A stretch of 64,000 bases of DNA, taken from contig OX411548.1 in NCBI GenBank assembly GCA_948146395.1, positions 40,391,737 through 40,455,736 on the forward strand, written 5' to 3'. The DNA comes from Fragum whitleyi (taxonomy: Eukaryota > Mollusca > Bivalvia > Cardiida > Cardiidae). A model generated the notes under the pieces. It was not told the origin of the DNA. It searched no databases and was given only the letters and a program-made list of their open reading frames with translations. The position numbers were made by a program, and so were the translations under genes. Shown one piece after another: positions 1-11,345 of this stretch. The stretch's first letter is position 1, and every line of letters begins with the position of its first letter.

Positions 1-1914
1 ATGACAATTTTCTCATAAGAGCTCCAAACGCCACAAATATAGTCCAATCTTCATGAAACTTGATCAAAATGTTTGCCAGGTCACAAGAATGAGCTCTGTT
101 GAAAATGGGAAGGTTCATGCCATATCATAGGAAATGGAGTCTTAATGATAATTTACTTGAAATATCAGGTGAGCGATTTAGGGCCCTCGGGGTCCTCTTG
201 TTTCAATTAAGCCAAACTAACATTTTCTTTAAAAAGTAATAATTTGTTCGGAGGCCTTACATGTTGCCGATACTCACCGTAGATGCATTTCAGAATCGCA
301 TCGAAAAACAAAACACTGGCTTCGGTACCGCGACGCTAGTAACACAATTTAATGTAGACCAGTATAACATACTCTAAAATGTTACATAAGATAACATGTA
401 ATCATTTATATGCATGATATACCTCAACACAAAAGATATAGCTGTATGGAGATATCTAGGTAAGTTGATATTTTGACCTATTTGTTTTATTTTTCGAAAC
501 GAGATAAACATGCCTGTTTGCTATGTTTTGTCATTAAAGAGATGCAAAAATAAATCATTATCAAACTAGATATATCATTGTGATGGATTAATACATAACT
601 ATAATTTTAATTTGAAGCTGCACACCTACATGCTGAAACAATTCTTTGTTTATTGATTGCAATATTCTTATGAATAAACACAAATAAATGAAGTATGAAA
701 CACAATGTCATGACTACGATAAAGCATGTTTTACAGTATCCACAGACGCTGACTGATTTCGCAGCCTGATATTTTCGTGTGGTATTTTCGGTTTACATCA
801 GAGGATTTAATTCTCTACGGCGTATGTGTTCACGTTATTTTCGCACTGTTTTTTTAAACATTTCACACAAATCCTTCATATGCGGCGACCTCTTTTAGTC
901 AATAAGATCAATTGTAGACCATACGTTCGCCTTACAGTCTCCGCACGTACATGGACATTTGGATGTCCCGGTAAAGATTTAAAAGCTAAATATCGTACTG
1001 TGACCTCGCAATGCCCATTTGGCGACTATGCGACATCTTACGACTTTGGACTAATAAAGTTATTATGTAGGTCATTTTACAAGCAGCACTTTGATTAGCC
1101 ATTCGCAGATAAATATATTGTTAAAATATACGAAAATAAACTTAGTGATTAACCTCTTATAGGAACCTTTTACTCAATACGCATGGGTATAGTAAGTAAA
1201 TCTCTAGTCGAATACACTTGGTCTGTCCGAGAGTATTGAGACATGTGCTTCCAATAATTTATTTTGCTAACATTATTAAAATATTTTTAAAATAATACCA
1301 TCTAAACAATATAAAGATTTGGCCAAAATTACTTTTGTGTAAATACAAGTCATTCGTAAAATGTCAATATAATCGGCTTAAATGCCTTATAAATTTTAGA
1401 TAATCACTTTACGTTTTGCTAACCTTAAATCAGAACGCTTCTAAATGGCCCAGTAGTGCTTCGCAATTGTTCAACGCTACACACCTACATTTGAATAATC
1501 ATTTTAGATTTCAAATTAGATATATTGTATTACCTCCCATTGACTTCATTCTAAAATCGCTTCTCCCGCTCATTCAATTTGATTCCGAAATTATAACAAA
1601 ATCATATCCTTGTCGATTTCAAGATGTTATTAACTGTATCATCCCGAAAAAAAAAGAAATCAGAAAGCGTCAGATAATACATAACAGCACCTATCTGACA
1701 GCCCTCGTACATGCATTACCGACAAGAACCGAAGAACAAAGTATAACCCTTCACGCAATAGTACTATATGCAAAATACAGAAGAGCATTTGAACGAAACC
1801 AAACAAAAAGAATGCTTACTTGAAGATCGTGTTTTGAATTGATTAATGGTCATTTATTATTTGTTAACGATACAAATATGTTTGAATGATAGGCCATAAC
1901 AATTTAGGCGAGAA
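1..1914. other. upstream intergenic DNA, no gene recognised
   Basis: AT-rich sequence before the P450 start codon. Two weak open frames (826-1098 and 1416-1823) begin at GTG and TTG rather than ATG, match no family I know, and have no clear splice context. No TATA box or promoter can be assigned with confidence. Regulatory sequence for the P450 gene presumably lies here, but that is inference from position only. Confidence 0.5.
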
Positions 1915-2059
1915 ATGTATTGGGAAATCAGCGGACAATTTCTACAGACTGTCCTAGTGGGTATAGCTGTAGGATTAATAGCGTTCTGGCTGTTACGACG
2001 AAGACGATACAACATGCCTCCTGGACCATGGAGTCTGCCTGTCTTCGGCAATTTATTTC
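1915..2059 (+). CDS. cytochrome P450, exon 1 (membrane anchor and proline hinge)
   Basis: First coding exon of a microsomal P450, a haem monooxygenase of the endoplasmic reticulum. The ATG at 1915 opens 48 codons: an N-terminal hydrophobic anchor (about residues 9-27, ending FWLL), a basic stop-transfer run RRRR, then the hinge PPGPWSLPVFGNL, which is diagnostic of animal CYP2-type enzymes. The exon ends at 2059 in phase 1, before a consensus GTGAGT donor. The start is chosen because it lies just ahead of the anchor and has a purine at -3. Animal CYP2-like proteins are about 490-500 residues, so this exon covers roughly a tenth. It joins exon 2 at 3375 in phase. Substrate cannot be inferred. 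Confidence 0.88.
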
Positions 2060-2290
2060 GTGAGTAAACCTAAAACTATATAAGTCGTGGTGCCCAGTGC
2101 CTTGTTGGGAGTGTATAATCTATGATTTTTCCCTGGCAGGGCGGGACTAAAAGTTGCATTGAAGGTTAAGCTAAATCAGTTTTTTTTCTAATATAAACTT
2201 ACTTTGAAAGAGAGTCGTTAATAGGAACTATTGCTAGTAAATAGTCCTCGTTGTTTCCATGGCATCTCCCAGTCTAATTTATTTTCTGTC

Positions 2291-2428
2291 CATTTGAGCT
2301 TAATTTGTTCTTCTCCACCTTAGCTTTAATCTGTCCCGCTCGACCTGAGTTTTATGCGTTCCGCTCCGTTTTAGCGGTATTTGTTTCAGCTCCATCTGAG
2401 CTTTATTTGGTTTGCTCCACCTGAGCAC
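2291..2428 (+). repeat. degenerate ~27-bp minisatellite
   Basis: About five diverged units built around 'CTCCACCTGAGCTTTATTTG', each differing at several positions. It lies inside P450 intron 1. No coding or structural role is apparent. Confidence 0.6.
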
Positions 2429-2951
2429 AAGTTGTATATGTTATGGGAAAAAAATAGTGGTTTTATTGACATGCTTTATTTGTGGAATTTGTTGTAGATT
2501 CACGCCCATTGTTATGCCAAACTTAAGCGTTATATGTAATAGAGTAGAATAAAAATATGTAAATTAATTACGGCCTTGACTTAGTTCAGCAAAGTCAGGC
2601 GGGGCCAAGGGCAGACACTATAAGTTTCGTTGGTCTGGAACTTCCCAACTCAAGTCCGGAATTACATGGCCGTCTGCTCTTGGCCTCTGAACCTTATCAT
2701 GCCTATGAAAAAATATAAACTTATAACGTTAAATTATGAGTAACAAAACTATCATAGCTTAGAGAAGCTTAGTTACAACACGCCCTGGTCAAACTGAAAA
2801 AAGTTAAGTGGTTTTTAATTAGGTTAAAAGTGATGTCCAAAAGACAAGATTTGTGATACCGATGGACCTCTACTTTATTTCTAGGCTTTATTTAACATTT
2901 ACCTTCCATAGCTTTTTACTGGCCCAATGAGTACATTAAGGTCAGATGAGT

Positions 2952-3176
2952 TGAGCCTGTGAGTGAAATTTCCTACATTTTCAAAACCTCTGCAAGCAAA
3001 GACTCTGGCCGGCCTATGCATCCGCACAGTGTGACCATTGTCTTTACGTTGCACCTTTAGATACATTAAGTATGAAGTAGAATTAGACAATCATGTATTC
3101 TACTAATTGCACTATGTGACTGACTATTCTGCAAAATAATTGCACCGAATTGTTGGAAATGTCACACACAGGCTCA
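2952..3176. mobile_element. MITE family D, copy 1 (TIR GAGCCTGTGCGTGACATTTCC-like)
   Basis: A ~225-bp element with inverted ends: GAGCCTGTG.GTGAAATTTCC on the left, and on the right the complement of TTGGAAATGTCACACACAGG. The interior carries the family signature AGACTCTGGCC...GCATCCGCACAGTGTGACC. Related copies lie at 40603-40817, 43005-43243 and (half) 50093-50220. No open reading frame, so a non-autonomous DNA transposon is the simplest reading. Confidence 0.6.
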
Positions 3177-3189
3177 GTTTTGATTTGAC

Positions 3190-3292
3190 TCGATTTGTGT
3201 CAGTGTTTGGAATGAAAGAATTGGGCGCTGAGAGAGGGAAATGGAATGGTTTCGGTTGAGACGAGTGTCAATTCACGCTGTACCTAACTGTA
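3190..3292 (+). mobile_element. MITE family M, 3' fragment
   Basis: Carries the right-hand block of the major MITE (GTGTTTGGAATGAA, GGGCGCTGAGAGAG, GTGTCAATTCACGCTG, ending CTAACTGTA). It sits in P450 intron 1 directly next to the family D element. Confidence 0.6.
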
Positions 3293-3374
3293 TGTATCAT
3301 TTTTGTTCCACAGGTATCATGTATTATTAACAAAATCTGTTTTCTTTTAGTTTCTCTAACTATTTTCATTACAG

Positions 3375-3455
3375 AACTCGGGTCTGACGAAAGATATTAC
3401 ATGAAATTCTACGAATGGTCTAAGGTGTATGGACCAGTAATAACTGTGAAACTAG
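3375..3455 (+). CDS. cytochrome P450, exon 2
   Basis: 27 codons that join exon 1 in phase 1 (split codon C|AA) and end in phase 1 at GTGAGT. The product reads LGSDERYYMKFYEWSKVYGP followed by VITVKLG. This is the conserved A-helix/first beta strand segment of CYP2-type P450s, in which 'W...YGPV' and a following 'V.LG' are family hallmarks. The acceptor ATTACAG and donor are both consensus, and frame and phase agree with both neighbouring exons, which strongly supports the model. Confidence 0.88.
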
Positions 3456-4416
3456 GTGAGTAGTGCAAAATTGCTGCTTATTTTAATATCATATAAATCA
3501 TTTGCAATAACCAATTTATTTTATACTTGATCAAGTTTGGCCCACTTAAATATGTTCTTGTATGTTTTGATTAAAATGGTGAATACCTGACAATTCCGTA
3601 TTACAACTAATATTTGTCGTTTGACCCACTAAGTACTACACTGCCCTCTATTTGAAGAGTTTGAGAGAAAGATAAATTTAAGTGTCTGATTGATAATAAT
3701 TTCCCCTGACTAGAAAACACAAAACTCTGTCTACAACACATCAAGATTCGAATAATGTAATTGAAAGCGCGTTAGGCTCAACACTTTTATTGACTGGGCC
3801 CCCATGGGACGATTCCCCGTGTTGATGCATTATCGTATGTATACGAGCGATTCCGATTTCTTCAAGAATCAGACGCTTTAGACTTTAATTATGTCAGTAA
3901 AATCGCGATTTAGTTCTTGCTTTATTCATTTGAATGAAGTTGGTAATCTTATCTTTTTTGGTCAGTTTGAGCGTTTTTGATTGGTTTGAGTGAGTGTTTG
4001 GAATGAATGATGAGAGCACTGAGTATGCGATTTAGAATGCTTTTGATTGAGTTAAATGTCAATTTCACGATGTTTTTTACTGTATATATACCTGCTTGTA
4101 GCAGCCGGGAATTAGGAGAGAATACAATGTTAGTGCTCAAGCGAGAAATACCATCAATATAATGTTGGGTTACGCGATCAACAAAAAGCTGTTAAAAGCT
4201 GTGTTAAATCCCTACTCACACAAACAGACAAACTTATCATTCAAAGAACGGACGAGTTTCTGTATTCTGGAAAATATAAATTAATGCATACACCGTTTAA
4301 GATAAGTTGAAAACTCTAATGTGACCTGTGATTACAAAATAATTGTATCCAAAATAGCTTGTCAAACTAGCCAATTCTACTAATATGGAACAATCTTCAT
4401 CAAATTTCTTTTACAG
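3456..4416 (+). other. P450 intron 2
   Basis: Intron from GTGAGT at 3456 to TTTCTTTTACAG ending at 4416. It contains a 3' half of the major MITE (3855-4084). No coding sequence was seen in the rest. Confidence 0.75.
3855..4084 (+). mobile_element. MITE family M, 3' half
   Basis: Matches the right half of full copies such as 56276-56709: TTTCTTCAAGAA, a GAGCGTTTTTGATTGGTTTG block, GTTTGGAATGAATGA, and the right TIR TGTCAATTTCACGATGT ending ACTGTA. The left half with its TIR and central hairpin is absent. It lies in P450 intron 2. Confidence 0.7.
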
Positions 4417-4515
4417 GTGTCATCACGGTTGTTGTAGTAAATAGTGTTGAGGCAGCAATGGAAGTTCTTGTCAAGAAATCTACAGACTTTGCTGGACGTC
4501 AAGAATCGCCTTCAC
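4417..4515 (+). CDS. cytochrome P450, exon 3
   Basis: 33 codons continuing exon 2 in phase 1 (split G|GT). The product has VITVVVVNSVEAAMEVLVKK followed by STDFAGRQESPS. This matches the P450 B-helix region, where 'A.EVLVKKS.DFAGRP' is characteristic of the CYP2 clan. The exon ends at a GTATGA donor (4516) in phase 1. The exons that should follow (substrate recognition site 1, the I-helix AGTDTT-type motif, ExxR, and the haem-binding FxxGxRxC) were not recognised anywhere downstream in this window. Either the next intron is very long and crosses the satellite, or this is an orphaned 5' gene fragment. Confidence 0.87.
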
Positions 4516-4904
4516 GTATGAACAATTTAGTTTTAATAAGAGTTTATATCAGGTCTTAGATACATTGAAAATGAAATTTGTGTTAATTGTAACATGTGTA
4601 TATTAAGTATAGTTTCCTTAATAAAATCTTTATCCAAATGTATATACATGTATGTTAACTTTTGCGACGATAATCATGTCACTGACTCCACTGCACATTA
4701 CACTGAAACACATGGTCTAACACGATTCAATTTTACTTATTGAATTGTTCTTACAGCTAGGCAAAACTTCTTACTTAAATACTTGTATTTTTGAAATATC
4801 TAGAGAAGTAATGAATGAATCTAGATAAAATATCAGAATTCTGTTTCACAGTTCTCAATCTTTATGGTTTATGAGTTTCCTTGATATAATATCATTACAA
4901 ATTA
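4516..4904 (+). other. sequence after P450 exon 3, no gene seen
   Basis: AT-rich sequence between the exon 3 donor and the LINE fragment. No P450 exon 4 candidate with a CYP-like peptide was found here. Confidence 0.5.
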
Positions 4905-5087
4905 CCCCAGAATTCATAATCCCATTCAACAAGAGAAAAAACATTCGGGGACAGAAGTTTTAGTACTATTTGTCACAAACTATGGAGTCAGCTGCCTCCT
5001 GAAATCAAACAGTCGAAGTCACTAGAGGGATTGAAAAAAAAATTCTATCAATTTGCCTGCTTCGTAAATACTCTAGGCATCGCCTAA
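4905..5087 (+). mobile_element. LINE 3' fragment: reverse-transcriptase protein C-terminus
   Basis: From 4941 an in-frame run of 48 codons ends at TAA (5085-5087). It begins TFGDRSFSTICHKLWSQLPP and continues EIKQSKSLEGLKKKFYQF, then ACFVNTLGIA. 'R.FS....KLW..LP.EI...S...FKKKL' is the standard C-terminal tail of CR1/L2/Jockey-type LINE polyproteins. Sequence upstream to 4905 is plausibly the same element but has a stop. No RT core is present, so the insertion is strongly 5'-truncated. Its last ~17 codons plus 3' UTR are the unit of the satellite that follows. Confidence 0.75.
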
Positions 5088-8000
5088 ACTTCTGACATGA
5101 AGGCGGGGTGTTACATTGAATTCCGTTAAAATATCAAAGCAACTGATAATAATACAATTATATCTTAGTTAGATCCATAAAAATTATTTTCTCTGTATTC
5201 GAGCAGGGTCAAATGAAAAAAAATCTCTATCGAACCGTCTGCTTCGTAAATACTCTAGGCATCGCCTTAACTTCTGTCATGAGGGCGGGGTGCTACATTG
5301 AATTCCGTAAAAATATCACAACAACTTATAAACAATACATTCATGTTTTCTTATGATTCACGGGAATCATTTTCTCTGTATTCGAGCAGCGTTAGACGAA
5401 AAAAGTCTATCAATCCATCTGCTTCGTTAATACTCTAGGCATCGCCTAAACTTCTGTCACGAAAGCAGTGTGCTATATCAAATAACGTACAAATACAAAA
5501 GCATTAGATAAACAATACATTTATATATTATTTTGACAAAAAAAATATTTCCTTTATATTCGAACAGTGTCAATTTAAAAAAAATCTATCAATTCGTCTG
5601 CTTCGTTAATACTCTAGGCATCGCCTAAACTTCTGTCATTGAGGCGGAGTGTTACATTGAATTCCGTTAAAATATCAAAGCAACTGATAAATAATACATT
5701 TATATCTTAGTTAGATTCATAAAAATTATTTTCTCTGTATTCGAGCAGGGCTACATGAATAAAAAGTCTATCGAACCGTCTACTTCGTTAATACTCTAGG
5801 CATCGCCTAAACTTCTGTCATGGAGGCGGGGTGCTACATTGAATTCCGTAAAAATATCAAAACAACTGACAAACAATACATTCATGTTTTCTTTAGATTC
5901 ATGGGAATGATTTTCTCTGTAGTCGAGCAGGGTCAAGTAAAAAAATTCTATCAATCCGTCTAATTCGTAAATACTCTAGGCATCGCCTAAACTTCTGTCG
6001 TGAAGGCAGGGTGCTATATCTAATAACGTACAAATACAAAAGCAACTGATAAACAATACATTCATATCTTATTTAGATAAAAAAAAAAGGTGAATTTCTC
6101 TATATTCGAACACTGTCAATTGAAAAAAAAATCTATCAATTCGCCTGCTTCGTAAATACTCTAGGCATCGCCTAAACTTCTGTCATGGAGGCGGGGTGTT
6201 ACATTGAATTCCGTTAAAATATCAAAGCAACTGATAATAATACAATTATATCTTAGTTAGATCCATAAAAATTATTTTCTCTGTATTCGAGCAGGGTCAG
6301 ATAAAAAAAATCTCTATCGAACCGTCTGCTTCGTAAATACTCTAGGCATCGCCTAAACTTCTGTCGTGAAGGCGGGATGCTACATTGAATTCCGTAAAAA
6401 AAATAAAAAAAAAAAAATTTTCAATACATTCATTTCTTATTCAGATTCATAAAAATTATTTTCTCTGTATTCAAGCAGGGCCAGATGAAAAATACTATCA
6501 ATCCGTCTGCTTCGTAAATACTCTAGGCATCGCCTAAATTTCTGTCATAAAGGCGGGGTGCTACATTGAATTCTATAAAAAATTATCAAAGAACTGAAAA
6601 ATTATACATTCATACCTATGTTAGATTCACAAGACTGATTTTCCTGTATTCGAGCAGGGCTAGATACAAATTCTATCAATCCGTCTGCTTCGTAAATTTT
6701 TTAGGCATCGCCTAAACTTCTGTCATAAAGGCGGGGTGCTAAATTGAATTCCGTAAAAAATATAAAAACAACTGATTAACAATACATTCATTTTTAATTA
6801 GATTCATGGGAATCATTTTCTCTGTATTCGAGCAGGGTCAGAAAAAAAATTCTAATAATCAGTCTAATTCGTAAATACTCAAGGCATCGCCTTTACTTCT
6901 GTTATGAAGGTTGTGTGCTTTGTCAAATAACGTACAAATACAAAAGCAACTGATAAACAATACATTCATATCTTATTTAGATTAAAAAAAGATGATTTTC
7001 TCTATATTCGAACACTGTCAATTGAAAAAAAACGTCTATCAATTCGACTGATTCGTAAATACTCTAGGCATCGCCTAAACTTCTGTCATGGAGGCGGGGT
7101 GTTACATTGAATTCCGTTAAAATATCAAAGCAACTGATAATAATACAATTATATCTTAGTTAGATCCATAAAAATTATTTTCTCTGTATTCGAGCAGGGT
7201 CAGATGAAAAAAATCTCTATCGAACCGTCTGCTTCGTAAATACTCTAGGCATCGCCTTAACTTCTGTCATGAAGGCGGGGTGCTACATTGAATTCCGTAA
7301 AAATATCAAAACAACTTATAAACAATACATTCATGTTTTCTCATGATTCACGGGAATCATTTTCTCTGTATTCGAGCAGGGTTAGACGAAAAATGTCTAT
7401 CAATCCATCTGCTTCGTTAATACTCTAGGCATCGCCTAAACTTCTGTCATGGAGGCGGAGTGTTACATTGAATTCCGTTAAAATATCAAAGCAACTGATA
7501 AATGATACATTTATATCTTAGTTAGATTCATAAAAATTATTTTCTCTGTATTCGAGCAGGGCTACTTGAATAAAAAGTCTATCGAACCGTCTGCTTCGTA
7601 AATACTCTAGGCATCGCCTAAACTTCTGTCATGGAGGCGGGGTGCTACATTGAATTCCGTAAAAATATCAAAACAACTGATAAACAATACATTCATGTTT
7701 TCTTTTGATTCATGGGATTGATTTTCTCTGTAGTCGAGCAGGGTCAAGTAAAAAAATTCTATCAATCCGTCTAATTCGTAAATACTCTAGGCATCGCCTA
7801 AACTTCTGTCATGAAGGCAGGGTGCTATATCTTATAACGTACAAATACAAAAGCAACTGATAAACAATACATTCATATCTTATTAAGATAAAAAAAAGGG
7901 TGATTTTCTCTATATTCGATCATTTTCAATTGAAAAAAAAAAATCTATCAATTTGCCTGCTTCGTAAATACTCTAGGCATCGCCTAAACTTCTGACATGA

Positions 8001-9370
8001 AGGCGGGGTGTTACATTGAATTCCGTTAAAATATCAAAGCAACTGATAATAATACAATTATATCTTAGTTAGATCCATAAAAATTATTTTCTCTGTATTC
8101 GAGCAGGGTCAAATGAAAAAAAATCTCTATCGAACCGTCTGCTTCGTAAATACTCTAGGCATCGCCTTAACTTCTGTCATGAGGGCGGGGTGCTACATTG
8201 AATTCCGTAAAAATATCACAACAACTTATAAACAATACATTCATGTTTTCTTATGATTCACGGGAATCATTTTCTCTGTATTCGAGCAGCGTTAGACGAA
8301 AAAAGTCTATCAATCCATCTGCTTCGTTAATACTCTAGGCATCGCCTAAACTTCTGTCACGAAAGCAGTTTGCTATGTCAAATAACGTACAAATACAAAA
8401 GCATTAGATAAACAATACATTTATATATTATTTTGACAAAAAAAATATTTCCTTTATATTCGAACAGTGTCAATTTAAAAAAAAATCTATCAATTCGTCT
8501 GCTTCGTTAATACTCTAGGCATCGCCTAAACTTCTGTCATTGAGGCGGAGTGTTACATTGAATTCCGTTAAAATATCAAAGCAACTGATAAATAATACAT
8601 TTATATCTTAGTTAGATTCATAAAAATTATTTTCTCTGTATTCGAGCAGGGCTACATGAATAAAAAGTCTATCGAACCGTCTGCTTCGTTAATACTCTAG
8701 GCATCGCCTAAACTTCTGTCATGGAGGCGGGGTGCTACATTGAATTCCGTAAAAATATCAAAACAACTGACAAACAATACATTCATGTTTTCTTTAGATT
8801 CATGGGAATGATTTTCTCTGTAGTCGAGCAGGGTCAAGTAAAAAAAATTCTATCAATCCGTCTAATTCGTAAATACTCTAGGCATCGCCTAAACTTCTGT
8901 CATGAAGGCAGGGTGCTATATCTAATAACGTACAAATACAAAAGCAACTGATAAACAATACATTCATATCTTATTTAGATAAAAAAAAAAGGTGAATTTC
9001 TCTATATTCGAACACTGTCAATTGAAAAAAAAATCTATCAATTCGCCTGCTTCGTAAATACTCTAGGCATCGCCTAAACTTCTGACATGAAGGCGGGGTG
9101 CTTCATTGAATTCCTTAAAATTATCAAAGCAACTGATAAATAATACATTCATATCTTATTTAGATTCACAAGAACGATTTTCTCTCTATTCGAGCTGGGT
9201 CAGATAAAAATAAAACTGTATCAATCCGTCTGCTTCGTAAATACTCTAGGCTTCGCCTAGACATCTGCCATGAAGGCAGGGTGCTTTATAAAATAACTTT
9301 CAAATAAATACCAAAGCAACTGATAAACAATACATTCATTAATCATTTATGGTTGATAGGATTGGTTGTC
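5030..9370 (+). repeat. 180-bp satellite array, block 1 (~24 units)
   Basis: Head-to-tail units of 179-186 bp. The core box CTCTAGGCATCGCCT recurs at about 5071, 5253, 5433, 5612, 5794, 5974, 6159, 6340, 6521, 6701, 6880, 7062, 7243, 7423, 7605, 7785, 7971, 8153, 8333, 8513, 8694, 8876, 9061 and 9243. Each unit reads roughly: A-rich tract, TCTATCAATCCGTCTGCTTC, core box, CTTCTGTCATGAAGGCGGGG, TACATTGAATTCCGTAAAAA, an AT-rich middle, GTATTCGAGCAGGGTCAGAT. Units fall into subtypes and show higher-order periodicity: about 5040-6180 and 7940-9080 match at an offset of ~2900 bp. Open frames inside are accidents of the near-multiple-of-three period. Confidence 0.93.
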
Positions 9371-9379
9371 TGAATGTTG

Positions 9380-11345
9380 AATAAAGTGTTATAGAACAAC
9401 CAGCTAAGCAGTCTAGCAGCCTTGTGGTCTAGCGGCCTAACGGGCACGCGGCCTGAAGATCAAAAAAGACAGATAGAACCAGTAGCCTAACAGCCAAGTG
9501 GCCCAGCCGTCCAGCGGCCTTCAGGCCCTACTGTCAAATGAATATTGATAGAACCACCAGCTTAGCGACCCAACTACCTAGCGGCCTGAAAGTCAAATAA
9601 AGACTGATGGAACTACCAGCCTAAGAAAAACGGGCTTGTTGTTCCATTAGTTATTGTTTTACCTTCAGGCTTGGCGGCCGAAACGTAGAAAAAAGACTGA
9701 TAGAACCACCAGTCTATGGACCTAGCGATCTGAATCTATAAAAAAAGAAACCTTGATAGAGCCACCAAATTAGCAACGTGGCGACCTTAAATAAAACAAA
9801 GACTGATAGAACCAACAGCCTAGCGGCCCTGCAGCTCAGCTGCCTAGCATTCCGACAGCCTGTAGTTTAGGCTTATAGAACCACTAGTCTAGCCGCCTCG
9901 CAGTCATGCGGCCTGGGAGCCTGAAGGTAAAATACAGGGTGTTAGAACCACCAGCAAAACGGCCCACGGTGTAGCGAGCTCGCGGCCTGACGGTCATAAA
10001 GCTGACTGATAGAAACACTAGCCTTGCAGCCAAGTGGCCGAGCCGCCCAGCGGCTACCGGTCTTGCGGCCTGAAGGTCAAATTAATTCTGATAGAACCAC
10101 CAACTAAGCGGCCCAACTACCTAGCTGCCTGAAGGTCAAATGAATACTGATGGACCAGAAGCCTAGCTGCGTGGAGGCGTGGAGGCCTGGAGACAAATTA
10201 ATCCGATAGAGTAACTGGCCGTGTGGCCTAGCGGCCTGGCGACCAAAGATTAGATAAAAATAGACGAATCGAAAGCCTAGATGCCAAGCGGCCTGGCGGC
10301 CTAGTGACCTGGCAGCCTGATTGTAAAAAATAGACAGATTGGGCCACCAGCCTAGCGACACATTGGCCTAGGGGTGCAGCGCCTAGAAGTCCAGCGTCCA
10401 CGCGGCTGTTAGCCTAATTAAGCCTGGTAATCTAAATGTACAAAAAGACTGATAGAACCACTAGGCTGTCAGGCTATTAGGTAGCTTGGGCTGCTAGGCC
10501 GCTGGAACGCTAGGCTACTGGACCGCCAGGGTGGTATTTGTATCAGTCTTTATTTGACCTTCAGGCCACGTAGCCGCTGGGATGCTAGGTCGGTTTTTCT
10601 AAAACTCTTTTATTATTTTCAGGCCGCTCGTTTAATTGCTATATTAGTCTATGTTTTCCTTCAGTCCGCAAGTCTTCTACGCCGTAAGGCCGCTCTGCCG
10701 CTAAGCTTTTTGTTCGTTTTGTCTTTATATTTTTTTTTACCCTGCTGGGCCAACGGGCTGCTGTGTCGCTACACCTTCGCTGCTTAGCTAGTGGTTCTAT
10801 CAATATTTACTTAACCTTCAGACTGCCCGGCTTTATTACGTCAAAAATCCGCTGTGCAGCTAGGCAGGTGGTTCTGTCAGTCATTTCTTACCCTCAGGCC
10901 GCTTGGCCACTGGGCTGCTTGGAGAGAACCAAATGCCTAGCGGACCAGCGGCTTGGCGGCCCAGCAGATTGGTGGCCTGAAAGTAAGACAAGGACTGAAA
11001 GAAAAATGGCCGGGAGACCTGCATTTAAGTAAAGACTGATAAAATAACCGACTTATCGGCTCTGCGGATAAGCGGCCTGGCAACCTTAAAGAAATAAAGC
11101 AGAAATAACCAGCGGCCTAGTTGCCTGGTGGCCTGAAGGTATATTAAAGACTGGTTGAACTAACATCCAATGGTGACAGTGGCACAATGGTTTCGCGGCC
11201 CAGCGAACTGGCGGCCTTAAGGTAAAATAAAGACTGATACAAATCAGCCAAGTGGCCTAGCGGCCTGGCGACTAGTACCAACAGCCTGACGGCCTGAAGG
11301 TAAAACAAAGGAACCACCAGCCTAGCGGCCCGATTAAAAATAAAG
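9380..11345. repeat. GC-rich short-period repeat array with internal inversion
   Basis: Diverged units of about 60-85 bp that alternate an AT part (GACTGATAGAACCACCAG; GAAGGTCAAATAAA) with GC-rich runs of AGCGGCC/CCTAGCGGCC. From 9380 to ~10450 and again from ~10925 to 11345 the units read in this direction. Between ~10480 and ~10920 they read on the opposite strand (TGGTTCTATCAGTCTTTATTTGACCTTCAGGCC-like). The GC content contrasts sharply with the AT-rich flanks. Short open frames here have no family resemblance. Confidence 0.85.

Larger units (their letters stand above)
2060..3374 (+). other. P450 intron 1
   Basis: Intron from GTGAGT (2060) to a TTTCATTACAG acceptor ending at 3374. It contains a degenerate minisatellite (2291-2428), an inverted-repeat MITE (2952-3176) and a fragment of the major MITE family (3190-3292), each listed separately. 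Nothing coding was seen in the rest. Confidence 0.75.

Noticed and set aside
826..1098. 90-codon frame near the left end.
   Set aside because: GTG start, no recognised domain, cysteine-poor, and no splice context. Insufficient support for a gene.
1416..1823. 135-codon frame just upstream of the P450 exon.
   Set aside because: Starts at TTG, has no family resemblance and no in-phase splice link to exon 1.
8721..8951. Satellite-borne frames sharing a peptide start ME/KAGCYI.FRKNI (also 15901-16200, 16264-16458).
   Set aside because: The unit length is near a multiple of three and one frame happens to be open. Most units contain stops or shifts, and the ATG belongs to the LINE 3' UTR-derived region.
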